From: CAYMWF01 sp964394085 [NCBI: uncultured Gemmatimonadota bacterium]
GTDB lineage: Bacteria; GCA-2686955; CAYMWF01
Direction: 5' to 3'
Length of the DNA stretch: 5,140 bases
Assembly (NCBI GenBank): GCA_964394085.1
Contig: CAYMWF010000087.1
Coordinates: forward strand, 14,739-19,878
The notes under the pieces are model-generated. The model was not told the DNA's origin. It worked only from the letters and a program-made list of their open reading frames with translations, and did not search any database. Numbering within the stretch: the stretch's first letter is position 1; each line of letters starts with the position of its first letter. Of this stretch, positions 5,048 through 5,140 are shown piece after piece. The position numbers and the translations under genes were made by a program.

Positions 5048-5140
5048 TGAGTCTGGTGTCACTGTGCCGGGTGGGCGGAAGCGATCCTTTCCGGACACGT
5101 GAAACCGACCGGGGGCATTGTCTTATATCCGAATTCCCTG

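Overview
This is a GC-rich bacterial window with two exported-protein genes on the + strand (174-995 and 1219-1701) and one large exported-protein gene on the - strand (1781-4966) that converges on them. The domain mix of the large gene (malectin-like, fibronectin III, CotH kinase, two lamin-tail domains) together with a probable selenoprotein suggests an uncultured environmental bacterium that makes selenocysteine, for example from the FCB/Planctomycetes-like or delta-proteobacterial-like groups. That placement is inference and weak. No tRNA, rRNA, CRISPR, phage or transposase gene is visible.

Layout. Positions 1-149 hold six perfect-length copies of a 24-bp GC-rich tandem repeat that runs off the left edge. 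An unrecognised signal-peptide-bearing protein follows (174-995), with a 42-bp internal duplication just after its signal peptide. A 223-bp spacer carries an extended -10 promoter candidate and two stable hairpins, then a strong Shine-Dalgarno sequence.

The most interesting gene is at 1219-1701. A conventional reading stops at the TGA at 1570-1572 and gives a 117-aa protein that ends just where a rhodanese active-site loop should begin. Reading through two in-frame TGA codons (1570-1572 and 1576-1578) gives a complete exported rhodanese-domain protein of 160 aa ending at TAA 1699-1701. Both TGA codons sit exactly where related rhodaneses carry the two cysteines of their Y-C-x-C-P-x-E active-site motif. 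A hairpin with a GGUC-containing apical loop, as in the E. coli fdhF SECIS element, lies 15-21 bases further on. I interpret this as a selenoprotein with a Sec-Gly-Sec active site (U118, U120).

The - strand gene (1781-4966, 1061 aa) encodes a large secreted multidomain CotH-type protein. Its promoter candidate (TGATATTAT) resembles the one upstream of the rhodanese (TGATATAAT). The two transcription units converge on a spacer of about 80 bp with a candidate - strand terminator. The last 93 bp (5048-5140) show no gene that I can support. Nothing in the sequence shows that the three genes share a pathway. What they share is predicted export from the cytoplasm.
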